A stretch of 64,000 bases of DNA from Mycolicibacterium boenickei (GCF_010731295.1 NZ_AP022579.1:6076001-6140000); one strand, 5' to 3'. Shown: positions 35,474 to 44,753, counted from the first letter of the stretch. A program made the numbers and translations. Notes: generated by a model from the letters alone, not told the origin.

Positions 35474-36964
35474 ATGACTGACATCAGCAGCCAGCATTTG
35501 GTCAAGTTTGACCTTGTTATCGGTGGCGAGTCCACGGTCGCCGCATCCGGCGCCACTTACGACAGCGTGGACCCGTTCACCGGTCGGCCCTGGGCCCGGG
35601 TCCCCGACGGCGATGCCACCGATATCGACCGCGCGGTGGCCGCGGCCCGTGCCGCGCTGGACGGGCCGTGGGGTGCACTCACCGCGACCGCCCGCGGCAA
35701 GCTGCTGTGGCGCCTGGGCGAGCTCATCGCGCGTGACGCCGAGCAGTTGGCCGAGTTAGAGGTGCGCGACGGCGGCAAGCTGACCCGCGAGATGGTCGGG
35801 CAGATGCGCGCGCTGCCGGAGTATTACTTCTACTACGCCGGGCTGGCCGACAAGCTACAGGGCGACGTCGTACCGACCGACAAACCCAACTATCTCGTGT
35901 ACACCCGGTACGAGCCGGTCGGCGTGGTCGGGGCGATCACCCCGTGGAATTCTCCACTGCTGCTGCTGACCTGGAAGCTGGCGGCCGGTCTGGCCGCAGG
36001 CTGCACATTCGTGGTGAAGCCGAGCGACCACACCCCCGCCTCGACGCTCGCGTTCGCAAAGTTGTTCGCCGAGGCCGGTTTTCCGCCGGGCGTGATCAAT
36101 GTGGTCACCGGCTGGGGCCCACAGACCGGTGCCGCGTTGGCTTCGCATCCCGGCGTGGACAAGATCGCGTTCACCGGGTCGACCGACACCGGGATCCGGG
36201 TCGGCAAAGCCGCGATCGAGAACATGACCCGGTTCACCCTGGAGCTCGGCGGCAAGTCCGCACAGGTGGTGTTCGGAGATGCCGACCTCGACGCGGCAGC
36301 CAACGGCATCATCGCCGGCGTGTTCGCCGCCACCGGCCAGACCTGCCTGGCCGGGTCGCGATTGCTGGTCCACGAAAGCGTCGCCGACGCACTGGTGCAG
36401 CGCATCGTCGCCCGCGCAGCCACCATCAAACTCGGCGACCCGAAAGATCCCGCGACTGAGATGGGTCCGGTGTCGAATCAGCCGCAGTACGAGAAAGTGT
36501 TGTCGCACTTCGCCTCTGCCCGTGAGCAGGGAGCCACGATCGCCTACGGCGGCGAGCCGGCCGCCGATCTGGGTGGCTTCTTCGTCAAGCCGACGGTCCT
36601 GACTGATGTCGACCCGTCGATGCGGGCCGTCGCCGAGGAGATCTTCGGGCCCGTGCTGGCGGTGATGACGTTCTCCGACGAGGACGAGGCCATCGCCGCC
36701 GCCAACTCCACCGAGTTCGGGCTGGCCGCGTCAGTGTGGACCAAGGATGTCCACCTGGCCCACCGCGTCGCCGCGAAGCTTCGGGCCGGCACAGTCTGGG
36801 TGAACGCCTATCGCGTTGTCGCCCCCCATGTTCCGTTCGGCGGCATCGGCCACAGCGGTATCGGCCGGGAGAACGGTATCGACGCCGTCAAGGACTTTAC
36901 CGAGACCAAAGCGGTGTGGGTGGAACTGTCCGGGGAAACCCGCGACCCGTTCACTCTCGGGTAG
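35474..36964 (+). CDS. NAD(P)-dependent aldehyde dehydrogenase
   Basis: 496 residues with GAGGAG before the ATG. ALDH signatures: the Asn-containing GAITPWNSPLLLLTWK, coenzyme loop FTGSTDTGIRV, general base in LELGGKSAQVVF, nucleophile Cys in FAATGQTCLAGSR, and EEIFGPVLAVMTF. The length is standard. It oxidises an aldehyde, perhaps the one freed by the retro-aldol step of the thiolase/DUF35 pair or by the HpaI-type aldolase. Gaps of 9 and 22 bases to its neighbours keep it in the operon. Confidence 0.93.
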   Translation: MTDISSQHLVKFDLVIGGESTVAASGATYDSVDPFTGRPWARVPDGDATDIDRAVAAARAALDGPWGALTATARGKLLWRLGELIARDAEQLAELEVRDGGKLTREMVGQMRALPEYYFYYAGLADKLQGDVVPTDKPNYLVYTRYEPVGVVGAITPWNSPLLLLTWKLAAGLAAGCTFVVKPSDHTPASTLAFAKLFAEAGFPPGVINVVTGWGPQTGAALASHPGVDKIAFTGSTDTGIRVGKAAIENMTRFTLELGGKSAQVVFGDADLDAAANGIIAGVFAATGQTCLAGSRLLVHESVADALVQRIVARAATIKLGDPKDPATEMGPVSNQPQYEKVLSHFASAREQGATIAYGGEPAADLGGFFVKPTVLTDVDPSMRAVAEEIFGPVLAVMTFSDEDEAIAAANSTEFGLAASVWTKDVHLAHRVAAKLRAGTVWVNAYRVVAPHVPFGGIGHSGIGRENGIDAVKDFTETKAVWVELSGETRDPFTLG

Positions 36965-36986
36965 CGACTCAACAAAGGAGATACAC

Positions 36987-37574
36987 ATGACACTCGACCT
37001 CACGGCCGCCGACAAGGTACTGGCCGGCTTACGCCCCTTCCCGGTGGCCATCACCACCATCGACAACGGCTTCGCGAACGGCCTGATGTCGCTGTCGGCA
37101 GGCTCGGCCAGCATCGTGCCGGAGTTGCCGCGCGCCACCGTCAGCCTCACCAAGTACAACCGGACCCACGACATGCTGGTCAACTCGGGCATTTTCGTGA
37201 TGCACATGCTGTCCGCCGGGCCCGACGAGATCGAAGCGTCGATGGATATCCTGATGACACTGGGCGGCAGCTCGGGCCGCGACGGCGACAAGATCGCCAA
37301 ACTGCGCACCAAAACCGGTGTCACCGGGGCACCGATCCTCCTGGACTCACACAGCTACGTCGAGTGCCGGATCACCGGCTCACTGGACAACGACGAGAAC
37401 ACCATCTTCGTCGGTGACGTGGTGGCCGCCGAGGTGTTCAGCTCCGCACAGCGGCTGCGTATCGGCGAGGCGTGGGGCAAGCTGCCACACGAGTGGATCG
37501 AGCAGTACGAGGCCAATCACGAGCCACAACTGCAGAGCGCGCGTGACCTGCGGGCCGCCGCACAATCGGCGTGA
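36987..37574 (+). CDS. Flavin reductase family protein (FMN-binding split barrel)
   Basis: 195 residues from ATG 36987 with a strong AAAGGAG. The sequence PFPVAITTIDNGFANGLMSLSAGSASIV, then LPRATVSLTKYNRTHDMLVNS, is typical of flavin reductases of the HpaC/split-barrel group, though GN in place of the common FTA motif is slightly unusual. It could feed reduced flavin to a monooxygenase such as the LLM protein at 38771, or itself reduce a quinone- or F420-like substrate. The stop overlaps the ACAD start (GTGA). Confidence 0.85.
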   Translation: MTLDLTAADKVLAGLRPFPVAITTIDNGFANGLMSLSAGSASIVPELPRATVSLTKYNRTHDMLVNSGIFVMHMLSAGPDEIEASMDILMTLGGSSGRDGDKIAKLRTKTGVTGAPILLDSHSYVECRITGSLDNDENTIFVGDVVAAEVFSSAQRLRIGEAWGKLPHEWIEQYEANHEPQLQSARDLRAAAQSA

Positions 37575-38734
37575 CCGACCAGCAGACCGGCGCTTGGGAG
37601 CTGCCGGAAGAACTTGTGATGCTGCGCGATACCGTGCGGCGTTTCATGGATGCGCACGTACATCCGCTCGAGGAGAAACTCGACCACGACAGCGTCGGGC
37701 TGCCTCGTGAGCAGCTGGTCGATTTGCAGGCTAAAGCCCGGGATCTCGGACTGTGGGCATTGCAGACACCCGAGGAGTACGGCGGCGCCGGGCTGAGTGT
37801 GCTGGGTCAGGTGGTGGTCGCCGAGGAGGCCGCGAAATGCCGGATGGGAGCGTTCTTCCCTGCGCTCGGCGCCTTTGGCGGTAACCCACCGAACATTATG
37901 TTCAAGGCCACGGCCGAGCAGTTCGAGAAGTACGCCCGGCCGATTATCGACGGCACCATGTCCAAGGCATACACCGCGATCACCGAGGCGTCAGGCGGAT
38001 CCGATCCGGCGCGGGCAATCAAGCTCAAGGCTGTCAGAAGCGCTGACGGGTATGTGCTCAACGGCTCCAAGATGTGGATCTCGCACGCTCCCGGCGCCGA
38101 CTGGGGAGTCGTATACGCACGTACGGGGGAAGGCCGCCAGGGCATCTCGGCGTTCATCCTGGAGAAGGACACCCCCGGCGTCACGTTCAGCCGCATCCCG
38201 GTGATGGCCTCCTTCGCCCCTTATGAAGTGCACTTCGACAACGTGCGATTACCGGCGGCGCAGCTGATCGGCGCAGAGGGACAAGGTTTCTCGCTGGCCA
38301 GCGACTTCCTCATCCACGGCCGGATCATCTATGCGGCGGGGCCGATCGGTATCGCGCAGAGTGCGCTGGACCTGGCCTGCCAATGGGCCAAGGACCGTGA
38401 CGTGTTCGGCGGAAGGCTGGCCGACAAACAGGGTGTGCAGTGGATGCTCGTGGACAGCGAAGTGGAACTGCGGGCTGCTCGACTGTTGATGTACCAAGCC
38501 GCGTGGAATGCCGATCTGGGCCGCAATGTCCGGGTGGACGCATCGGTGGCCAAGATGTACGGCACCGAAGTGGCTTACAAGGTCCTGGATCGGTGCATCC
38601 AACTTCATGGCGCGCTGGGCATTTCCGCGGAGCTGCCACTGGAACGGTGGTTCCGTGACCTGCGGGTCAAGCGACTCGGTGAGGGTGCTACCGAGGTACA
38701 GCGCGAGGTTATTGCCAGATCACTGTTGAAATAG
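37571..38734 (+). CDS. Acyl-CoA dehydrogenase
   Basis: 387 residues from GTG 37571. ACAD motifs: ALQTPEEYGGAGLSVLGQ, YTAITEASGGSDPARAIK, NGSKMWISHAPGADWGVV and RLGEGATEVQREVIARSLL, with the catalytic Glu in GEGATE. It works alone (homotetramer type), unlike the pair at 24425/25469. It oxidises an acyl-CoA to the enoyl-CoA with electrons going to ETF. The stop codon overlaps an AT-rich ATAGTTATATAGTT motif that may belong to an internal promoter. Confidence 0.92.
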   Translation: MTDQQTGAWELPEELVMLRDTVRRFMDAHVHPLEEKLDHDSVGLPREQLVDLQAKARDLGLWALQTPEEYGGAGLSVLGQVVVAEEAAKCRMGAFFPALGAFGGNPPNIMFKATAEQFEKYARPIIDGTMSKAYTAITEASGGSDPARAIKLKAVRSADGYVLNGSKMWISHAPGADWGVVYARTGEGRQGISAFILEKDTPGVTFSRIPVMASFAPYEVHFDNVRLPAAQLIGAEGQGFSLASDFLIHGRIIYAAGPIGIAQSALDLACQWAKDRDVFGGRLADKQGVQWMLVDSEVELRAARLLMYQAAWNADLGRNVRVDASVAKMYGTEVAYKVLDRCIQLHGALGISAELPLERWFRDLRVKRLGEGATEVQREVIARSLLK

Positions 38735-38744
38735 TTATATAGTT
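38731..38744 (+). promoter_or_regulatory. AT-rich motif shared with the promoter of the thiolase at 63852
   Basis: ATAGTTATATAGTT differs at one of 14 positions from ATAGTTATAGAGTT at 63803-63816. It lies 26 bases before the GTG of the LLM gene and could be an internal promoter or operator. Confidence 0.35.
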
Positions 38745-38770
38745 CGCTCATTGTCGGCGAGAGGGGTCAC

Positions 38771-39682
38771 GTGCGCTACAACCTGATGTTCCCAATGCGG
38801 GCGGTCAAGCACTGGAATCAGTGGTCCGAGGGCGCCGCCATCGGCGATATCGCGCGACTGGTCGAAGAGGCCGGCTTCGACGGGTTCGCGATGTCGGAGC
38901 ACCCCTACCCTGACAAGAAATGGTTGGCCAGTGGTGGCCACCACGCGTTCGACCCGTTCGTATCGTTGAGTTTTGCCGCTGCCGCGACCACCCGCATCCG
39001 GGTGATGACCTACATCCTGGTGTCGGGTTACCGCAGCCCGTTTTTGACGGCCAAGGGAGCCGCAAGCTTGGACCTGCTGTCCGGCGGCCGTTTCACTCTG
39101 GGCACCGGAGCCGGTTACCTGAGGGCCGAATTCGAGGCACTGGGAGCCGATTTCGGCCATCGTGGTGCACTGCTCGACGAGGCGATCTCCGCGTGGCGCG
39201 CGGCATGGGCGGGCATCGACCATGACGGACCCGCGTTCGGCGCGAGCGGTCACGTCGCGCTGCCGCCCCCTCTGACCCCTGGCGGTCCGCCGGTATGGAT
39301 CGGCGGCAACAGCGACGCCGCACAGCGCCGCGTCATCGAGGTGGCCGACGGTTGGATGCCGATGGCCGCATCGGGTGAACTGGCCACCATCACCCGGTCG
39401 CGCCCGCTGGAAGACATTGGGACGCTCGGCGAATGGGTTGCTGCAGTTAACAAGCGCCGCGGCGAACTCGACCGCGGCCCCGCCGACGTGTCGTTCGTCC
39501 CGTTCGAGTCGGATCTGCTCGCCAGCGGCGACTGTACGGCTTACACCACTGCAGTGCAGCCCAGGCTGGACGACTACGCAGCGGCGGGCGTCACGTGGAT
39601 CACCATCGAGCCCGCCAGTAGGAGCTTCAGCGACTTCCGCACCGATATCGACGTACTGGCATCCCGACTGATCAACCGCTGA
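38771..39682 (+). CDS. Luciferase-like (LLM class) F420-type oxidoreductase
   Basis: 303 residues from GTG 38771 with GAGGGG upstream. LLM barrel motifs: AGFDGFAMSEHPYPDKKWL, TRIRVMTYILVSGYRSPF, LDLLSGGRFTLGTGAGYLRAEF and GGPPVWIGGNSDAAQRR. In mycobacteria this subfamily is mostly F420-dependent. It may oxidise or reduce an intermediate, and the nearby flavin reductase leaves an FMNH2-dependent monooxygenase possible. A 36-base gap to the ACAD gene contains an AT-rich motif, so it may have its own promoter. Confidence 0.88.
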   Translation: MRYNLMFPMRAVKHWNQWSEGAAIGDIARLVEEAGFDGFAMSEHPYPDKKWLASGGHHAFDPFVSLSFAAAATTRIRVMTYILVSGYRSPFLTAKGAASLDLLSGGRFTLGTGAGYLRAEFEALGADFGHRGALLDEAISAWRAAWAGIDHDGPAFGASGHVALPPPLTPGGPPVWIGGNSDAAQRRVIEVADGWMPMAASGELATITRSRPLEDIGTLGEWVAAVNKRRGELDRGPADVSFVPFESDLLASGDCTAYTTAVQPRLDDYAAAGVTWITIEPASRSFSDFRTDIDVLASRLINR

Positions 39683-39695
39683 GGGGCTGCTACGC

Positions 39696-40439
39696 ATGGC
39701 GCTTCCCGATCTCGTCCTAGTCCATGGCGGCGAGCATGCCGCCGACTGCTGGGATCTCACTATTGCCGAATTACACCGTCAGGCACCGGATTTGCGCACC
39801 CTGGCGGTCGATCTCCCCGGCCGCGGCGCCAAGCCGGGTGATCTCGCCACCGCGACCATCGACGAATGGGTGGATTCGGTGGTCGCCGATATCGACGACG
39901 CAGACCTGGGCGCCATCGTGATCGTCGGCCACTCGATGGCCGGCGTCACGGTACCCGGTGTGGTGGCCAAGCTTGGCACGCCGCGGGTACGGGAGATGAT
40001 CCTGGCGACCGCGTTTGTGCCCGGGCAAGGCCAGGCGATCGTGGACACTCTTGGCGGCCCGTTGGCGTTCTTTGCGCGCCGCGCCGCGAAAGGAGGCAAC
40101 CCGGTGAAGATTCCACAGCTCGCGGCGCAATATGCCTTCTGCAACGGCATGACACGCGCACAACGCCAGTTCACGCTGACGCGCCTCTACGCCGAGTCCG
40201 CCCGCATTCCTGCCGAACCGGTCGACCGCAGCGGACTCCCCGACGATGTCCCGCGAACCTGGATTCTGACCACCCGGGACCGGGCGCTGTCACAGAAGTC
40301 CCAGCAGGCCAGCATCACGGCACTCGGCGGGGTACAGCACGTGATCCCCATCGATGCCTGTCACGAGGTCATGATCAGTCATCCAGAAGTGTTGGCAGGC
40401 ATTCTGATCGAGCGGTGCCGGCTGCGAGGAGAAGCGTGA
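39696..40439 (+). CDS. Alpha/beta hydrolase
   Basis: 247 residues with TGAGGGG upstream. LVLVHGGEHAADCWD holds the oxyanion strand, the nucleophile is in VGHSMAGVTVPG, and a late His is in DACHEVMISHPE. It resembles small esterase or lactonase-like alpha/beta hydrolases. As the gene just before the thioesterase it could release a product from an ester, lactone or CoA thioester. It is co-translated with the next gene (GTGA overlap). Confidence 0.87.
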   Translation: MALPDLVLVHGGEHAADCWDLTIAELHRQAPDLRTLAVDLPGRGAKPGDLATATIDEWVDSVVADIDDADLGAIVIVGHSMAGVTVPGVVAKLGTPRVREMILATAFVPGQGQAIVDTLGGPLAFFARRAAKGGNPVKIPQLAAQYAFCNGMTRAQRQFTLTRLYAESARIPAEPVDRSGLPDDVPRTWILTTRDRALSQKSQQASITALGGVQHVIPIDACHEVMISHPEVLAGILIERCRLRGEA

Positions 40440-41275
40440 CAAACTCATCGGCGAAGCCGTCCTGTTTCTTCGTCACCGATGGCAATGGTTATGTGCCAAC
40501 CCCTTTGGCGAGAGGGCCGTGGGGTCCGTCGCTCAGCGGTCACTATGTGGGTGGATTGCTCGGGCGGGCTGTCGAGCAGGAAGTCAACGATGCCGATAGT
40601 GATCTGCAGCCCGCCCGGCTGACGGTCGACCTGCTCAGACCGGTGGCTCTGTCACCGCTGCAGGTGCATTCGTCGGTGGTGCGCGAAGGCCGCCGGCTTC
40701 GGCTGGTGGACGCGACGATGACGCAGAACGACATCATGGTGGCGCGGGCCAGCGCGTTGTTCCTCCGCCGCAGCGAGCACACCACAGACAAGGTGTGGAC
40801 AATGCCGATGACGATGCCGGCGATCCCCGCTGGACTCGACGCGGTGAACGACGACCACCTCATGCTGTTCCATTCATACGGCCGCGATCCAGTCGCGGGC
40901 AGTCCGGGTGTCGGGGTCGACGAATGGCGACACGGTGGGCAGAAGTTCGCGTGGGTGCGGGAGACGAAGTCGCTCGTCGACGACGAGCCGCTCTCCCCTT
41001 TCACGCGCGCCGCGATGGCCGGGGACGTGACCAGCTCGATAACCCATTGGGGCACAGACGGACTGCAATTCATCAACGCCGACTACACCGTCACGCTCAG
41101 CCGGTTGCCAGAAGGTCCCTACATCGGTTTGGCGTCAGTCACGCACTACGGCCATGCCGGGGTCGGCACCGGCGTCGCCACCCTCTTCGACGCGTTGGGG
41201 CCTATCGGCAGCGGTATGGCAACCGCGTTGGTGAACCCCGGATTCACGCCACCGCGGTCGTTGGTACCGAGCTGA
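40436..41275 (+). CDS. Acyl-CoA thioesterase-like double hotdog protein
   Basis: 279 residues from GTG 40436. The pattern GPWGPSLSGHYVGGLLGRAVEQE, followed by PARLTVDLLRPVALSPLQVHSSVVREGRRLRLVDATM, is typical of TesB-like, double hotdog acyl-CoA thioesterases found in actinobacterial catabolic clusters. The C-terminal hotdog includes INADYTVTLSRLPEGPYIGLA. It may free CoA from dead-end thioesters. It is the last gene of the operon, 16 bases before the convergent CoA-transferase. Confidence 0.8.
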   Translation: MTNSSAKPSCFFVTDGNGYVPTPLARGPWGPSLSGHYVGGLLGRAVEQEVNDADSDLQPARLTVDLLRPVALSPLQVHSSVVREGRRLRLVDATMTQNDIMVARASALFLRRSEHTTDKVWTMPMTMPAIPAGLDAVNDDHLMLFHSYGRDPVAGSPGVGVDEWRHGGQKFAWVRETKSLVDDEPLSPFTRAAMAGDVTSSITHWGTDGLQFINADYTVTLSRLPEGPYIGLASVTHYGHAGVGTGVATLFDALGPIGSGMATALVNPGFTPPRSLVPS

Positions 41276-41277
41276 GC

Positions 41278-41293
41278 GAGCCCGACGGGGCTC
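41278..41293. terminator. Small hairpin between convergent genes
   Basis: GAGCCC-GACG-GGGCTC, perfect 6-bp arms with a 4-base loop, located in the 16-base gap between the stop codons of the thioesterase and the CoA-transferase. There is no T-run. Confidence 0.35.
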
Positions 41294-42521
41294 AGGTGAT
41301 GGCCCCTTCCATCTTCAGCTCAACCAACTCGTGATCGCAGATGCCGAGTTCCCGCAATACCTCGTCGGTGTGTTCGGCAAACATCGGCGCCCGGGTGAGA
41401 TGCACCGTCGCCTCGTCGAACTTCACCGGATTGGCCACCAGCCGTTGCTTATTACCTTGTGCATCAATGACATCGGCGATACGCCCGTTGGCGATCAGCG
41501 ATTCGTCATTGGCAGTCTCCCAGGCGTCCTGCACGGGCGCCCACTGCCCACCGGACTGGTTGAGCAGGTGCCTGCACTGCTCAAGGGTCCGCGAACCGAT
41601 CGCATACGCGATCAGCTCGGTGGCCTCCTCGGCGTGTGCCGCCAGGGATTCAAGCGAGGCGAACCTCTCGTCATCGGCGGCTTCCTCCAGACCGAACACT
41701 CGGCAGACGGGAGACCAATAGCGAGTCGGCTGCAGCATCGACAATTGGATGAACCGGCCATCAGAACACCGGTACGCCCCTGTGAGTGGGTTACCCGGGG
41801 CTTGGCCGCGGTGATCGATTTTCGGTAACGGGCAGTCGTACAGCATCGCCAGGTTCAGATTGAATTGGTTGGCCCATGCACCCACCGCCAGCAGGGAAAC
41901 GTCGATGACCGAGGTCTGGCCGGTGGTCTGCCTGCCGTACAACGCCGCAGCGACCGCGCCCGCGATGGTGATGCCGCCCATGTTGTCGCCGTACCCAGCG
42001 GCAGGCATACCAGCCGACCTCTCGGAGTCGGTGTGCGTCACCTCGTCGGCGCTGCCCGAGCGCGCCCAGAATGCCGTTACATCGTGTGCGCCGGAGTCCC
42101 GGTCCGGCCCTTCGCTGCCGAATCCACTGCCCGCCACATAGATGATCGACGGATTGATCCGCCGGATCGCATCAAGGTCGATCCGGAGCTTGGCCCGCGC
42201 CTGCGGTAGGTAGTTGGTCAGGAAGACATCACTGCGCCGAACGAGTTCCTCGAACACCGGGCGCGAGTGGTTGAGCGCCAGGGACAGCCCGACGCTACGC
42301 TTGCCGCGGTTCGGCGCCTCCATCATCGGCGCGAACGCAACCCCCGGTGCGGTGGCCGAGCGGCCGCCGACGGTCACCAATCCCCTTTGGCCGTCACCGG
42401 TTACCGGATTCTCGATCTTGATGACATCGGCGCCCCAATCGGCGAGCACCGCGCCCGCCGAGGGCACGAAGGTGAACTGTGCGACTTCCAGGACACGCAC
42501 CCCTGTCATCGGTTTCTGCAT
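41292..42521 (-). CDS. Class III (CaiB/BaiF) CoA-transferase
   Basis: 409 residues. Family III motifs: GVRVLEVAQFTFVPSAGAVLADWGADVIKIE at the N-terminus, NYLPQARAKLRIDLDAIRRINP, and the aspartate that carries the acyl group in GAHDVTAFWARSG. It moves CoA between carboxylic acids, or isomerises CoA esters as racemases of the same fold do. It lies between the operon end and a TetR gene, from which it is divergent. A palindrome at 42653-42680 may be the shared operator. Confidence 0.92.
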   Translation of the reverse strand: MQKPMTGVRVLEVAQFTFVPSAGAVLADWGADVIKIENPVTGDGQRGLVTVGGRSATAPGVAFAPMMEAPNRGKRSVGLSLALNHSRPVFEELVRRSDVFLTNYLPQARAKLRIDLDAIRRINPSIIYVAGSGFGSEGPDRDSGAHDVTAFWARSGSADEVTHTDSERSAGMPAAGYGDNMGGITIAGAVAAALYGRQTTGQTSVIDVSLLAVGAWANQFNLNLAMLYDCPLPKIDHRGQAPGNPLTGAYRCSDGRFIQLSMLQPTRYWSPVCRVFGLEEAADDERFASLESLAAHAEEATELIAYAIGSRTLEQCRHLLNQSGGQWAPVQDAWETANDESLIANGRIADVIDAQGNKQRLVANPVKFDEATVHLTRAPMFAEHTDEVLRELGICDHELVELKMEGAIT

Positions 42522-42652
42522 CTACCCACATCCATCCTCGGGCCAGGGCTGAGCATGTCACGGCGCTTCGAATAGCCAATCCATCTTCTGCGCCTAGTTA
42601 CCAACGTTGCGAGACATGGAACGCGTCGATCAACTCGCACGCCCTGCCTCTT

Positions 42653-42680
42653 GAACCACATTTTCCCATTTTTGTGGTTC
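42653..42680. promoter_or_regulatory. Palindromic operator upstream of TetR and CoA-transferase
   Basis: GAACCACA (42653-42660) and its reverse complement TGTGGTTC (42673-42680) with a 12-base AT-rich centre. It is placed between the CoA-transferase and the TetR gene, a plausible binding site for that TetR. Confidence 0.5.
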
Positions 42681-42736
42681 GCACCACACGCTAAGGTCGA
42701 CTGTGGCGTGAAGTCAAGACGTTCTGTGGGATCGGG

Positions 42737-43384
42737 GTGGCAAGAATGACGAGCGTGTCGGGGCGAGCGAGTTCGGGGCGAGCCGCCCCGTGGGGAGCGG
42801 ATGCGCCTGTCGGCGAAGAGCAGGCCCGGGAGCGATTGTTGGCCGCAGCCGAAGCGTGCTACCTAGAGCGCGGTCCGGCCCGTACCCGGATGAGCGACAT
42901 AGCCAACAAGGCCGGCGTGCATCGACGCACCCTGTACGACTACTTCCCCACCAAGGACGCGCTGCTGGCCGCGTCATTCGTGCGCGCGACCAGTGCCGTA
43001 ATCGACGCCACCGGACCGCTGTGGAATACCGACGAACCGTTCCTCGACCGCCTCGTCAATGCGACAGCGGTCGGGTTGAAGGCAGCGCGCAGCTCACCGA
43101 CCATGGCGCTGCTGATTGGCACCGACGACCTGGGCCGGACCTTCCACGCAGCAGAGGCTTCCGAAGCCTGGAGTCAGCACCTCGCGCAGGTGCTGGGACA
43201 ACGCCTGGAAGTGGCCCAGGCCGCCGGCGAAGTCCGCGACGATCTCGCCGCTGACACCATGGCGCACTGGGTGACCCGTATCGCGTTCAGCCTCGTTGCC
43301 GAACCCGGTCGGCCCGAGGACGGCGGCGACGCAGGGCTCCTCCGCGCGTTCCTGCCCGCTTGCTTGGCTCCTCGAACGCGTTAG
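42737..43384 (+). CDS. TetR-family transcriptional regulator
   Basis: 215 residues from GTG 42737; ATG 42746 is an alternative closer to the purine-rich GGGGTGG. The HTH lies near 51-75 (RMSDIANKAGVHRRTLYDYF, then PTKDALL). The ligand domain is helical with WSQHLAQVLGQRLEVAQAAG. It is divergent from the CoA-transferase with a gapped palindrome between them. By position it may regulate the CoA-transferase and possibly the operons on either side. Confidence 0.88.
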   Translation: MARMTSVSGRASSGRAAPWGADAPVGEEQARERLLAAAEACYLERGPARTRMSDIANKAGVHRRTLYDYFPTKDALLAASFVRATSAVIDATGPLWNTDEPFLDRLVNATAVGLKAARSSPTMALLIGTDDLGRTFHAAEASEAWSQHLAQVLGQRLEVAQAAGEVRDDLAADTMAHWVTRIAFSLVAEPGRPEDGGDAGLLRAFLPACLAPRTR

Positions 43385-43502
43385 GACCCACGCTGCATGT
43401 TGCGTGCAAGCAGCGCGGGCGACCACGTCGGCGTACCCCTTGGCGGTCTGCTCCGGCGCGAATCGGCCGTCGATGCGGGCCGCACAAACTCGCCGAGGCA
43501 AT

Positions 43503-43892
43503 TCACTGCGTTCGATAGGTGATGGTGTACCCGATGTTGCCGACCGCGATCAGCCGCCCGGTGTCATCGGACACCCTTACCGAGAGGGCAATCGTCGTCG
43601 CACCGACGCGGTCGACCGTGGTGGTCGCGCGCAGCGTCGAACCCTCGCGGGCCGGCGCAAGGTAGCGGACGAATACGTCTGTAGTCGATCCCGCACATCC
43701 GGTGAGATGTAATGCGCCCCAGCCCGCCACCCAATCGATCATCGTCGCGGTCGCGCCACCATGAACCGAATCGGCAAGGTTGAGAGTCTGGGGCCCGGCG
43801 TACATCTCACCCACCCAAGCGCCGTCGGGATGCTCGTCTGCAGCACGCAGCCCGAGAAAGTCGGCAATGGGGATCGCACCCTCGAGATTCAC
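43503..43892 (-). CDS. PaaI-type hotdog thioesterase
   Basis: 129 residues of the single-hotdog PaaI group: LGLRAADEHPDGAWVGEM, the active-site stretch LADSVHGGATATMIDWVAG, FVRYLAPAREGSTLRATTTV and the final strand AVGNIGYTITYRT. PaaI-like enzymes hydrolyse aryl- or short acyl-CoA thioesters. It follows the crotonase gene by 19 bases on the same strand, so they are likely co-transcribed. Confidence 0.87.
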   Translation of the reverse strand: MNLEGAIPIADFLGLRAADEHPDGAWVGEMYAGPQTLNLADSVHGGATATMIDWVAGWGALHLTGCAGSTTDVFVRYLAPAREGSTLRATTTVDRVGATTIALSVRVSDDTGRLIAVGNIGYTITYRTQ

Positions 43893-43911
43893 CGTGTCTA
43901 TCCGCGTCCGA

Positions 43912-44697
43912 TTAGCGCGCCTTCCATATGGGTTGACGCTTCTGCGCGAAGGCCAACGGGCCTTCCTGTGCGTCTTCGGATTTCAGGAGCAACGCGAACT
44001 CACGCGAAGTGCGGTCCCACTTGGGTTCCTCAGAGGCGATGACACCGTCGTCGGCGCCGTACGCGAGCCGCTTGCTGGCCTGTACCGACAACGGCGCGTT
44101 CACCGTGATCCGCTCGGCGAGCGCCAGTGCCGCTTCCACCACGGTGCCGTCTGGCACTACCTGGTTGATCAGCCCCCATCGCAACGCCTCATCAGCGGTG
44201 ATCGGTTCGCCGGTGAACACGAGTTCGAGCGCCACCTTGCGCGGCAGTTGTTCGACGATCCGGAATACGCCACCCGCGCCGGCGATCAGGCCGCGTTTGA
44301 CCTCGGGCAGCCCGAAACTGGCCGTCTCACCGGCGACCACCAGATCGCTGGCCAGCGCCAACTCCGATCCGCCGCCCAGGGCGGTGCCGTTGACCGCGGC
44401 GATGGTGGGCTTGTCGATGAAGTGGTGAACATAACCGGCGAAACCCCACTCCGGGTGCGTGTCGTGGAACAGGTTCTCGCCACGCGAGATCGCCTTGAGG
44501 TCCGCACCGGCGCAGAACGATTTGTCTCCGGCGCCGGTGAGCACCACCGCCCACACATCGGGATCCTGTTGCGCCGCCTCCAGCGCGTCGCCGACCGCCG
44601 TGCTCACCGCACCGTTGACCGCGTTGCGGGCGTCCGGCCGGTTGATCGTGATGAGTGCGACGTTGCCCTTGCGCTCCACGATGGCGGCGTCAGTCAT
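43912..44697 (-). CDS. Enoyl-CoA hydratase (canonical crotonase)
   Basis: 261 residues with AAGGAGA before the ATG. Unlike the crotonase at 34685 it keeps both catalytic glutamates, in ALGGGSELALASD and FGLPEVKRGL, along with the oxyanion region KSFCAGADLKAI. It hydrates 2-enoyl-CoA in beta-oxidation-like steps. A promoter-like TTGACA at 44777-44782 on the minus strand lies about 80 bases upstream. The PaaI thioesterase gene follows. Confidence 0.92.
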   Translation of the reverse strand: MTDAAIVERKGNVALITINRPDARNAVNGAVSTAVGDALEAAQQDPDVWAVVLTGAGDKSFCAGADLKAISRGENLFHDTHPEWGFAGYVHHFIDKPTIAAVNGTALGGGSELALASDLVVAGETASFGLPEVKRGLIAGAGGVFRIVEQLPRKVALELVFTGEPITADEALRWGLINQVVPDGTVVEAALALAERITVNAPLSVQASKRLAYGADDGVIASEEPKWDRTSREFALLLKSEDAQEGPLAFAQKRQPIWKAR

Positions 44698-44753
44698 GAT
44701 TTCTCCTTGTCGATTTGTTGAGAACCGTTCGTCTGTCCGGCGCCGAAGTCCGC

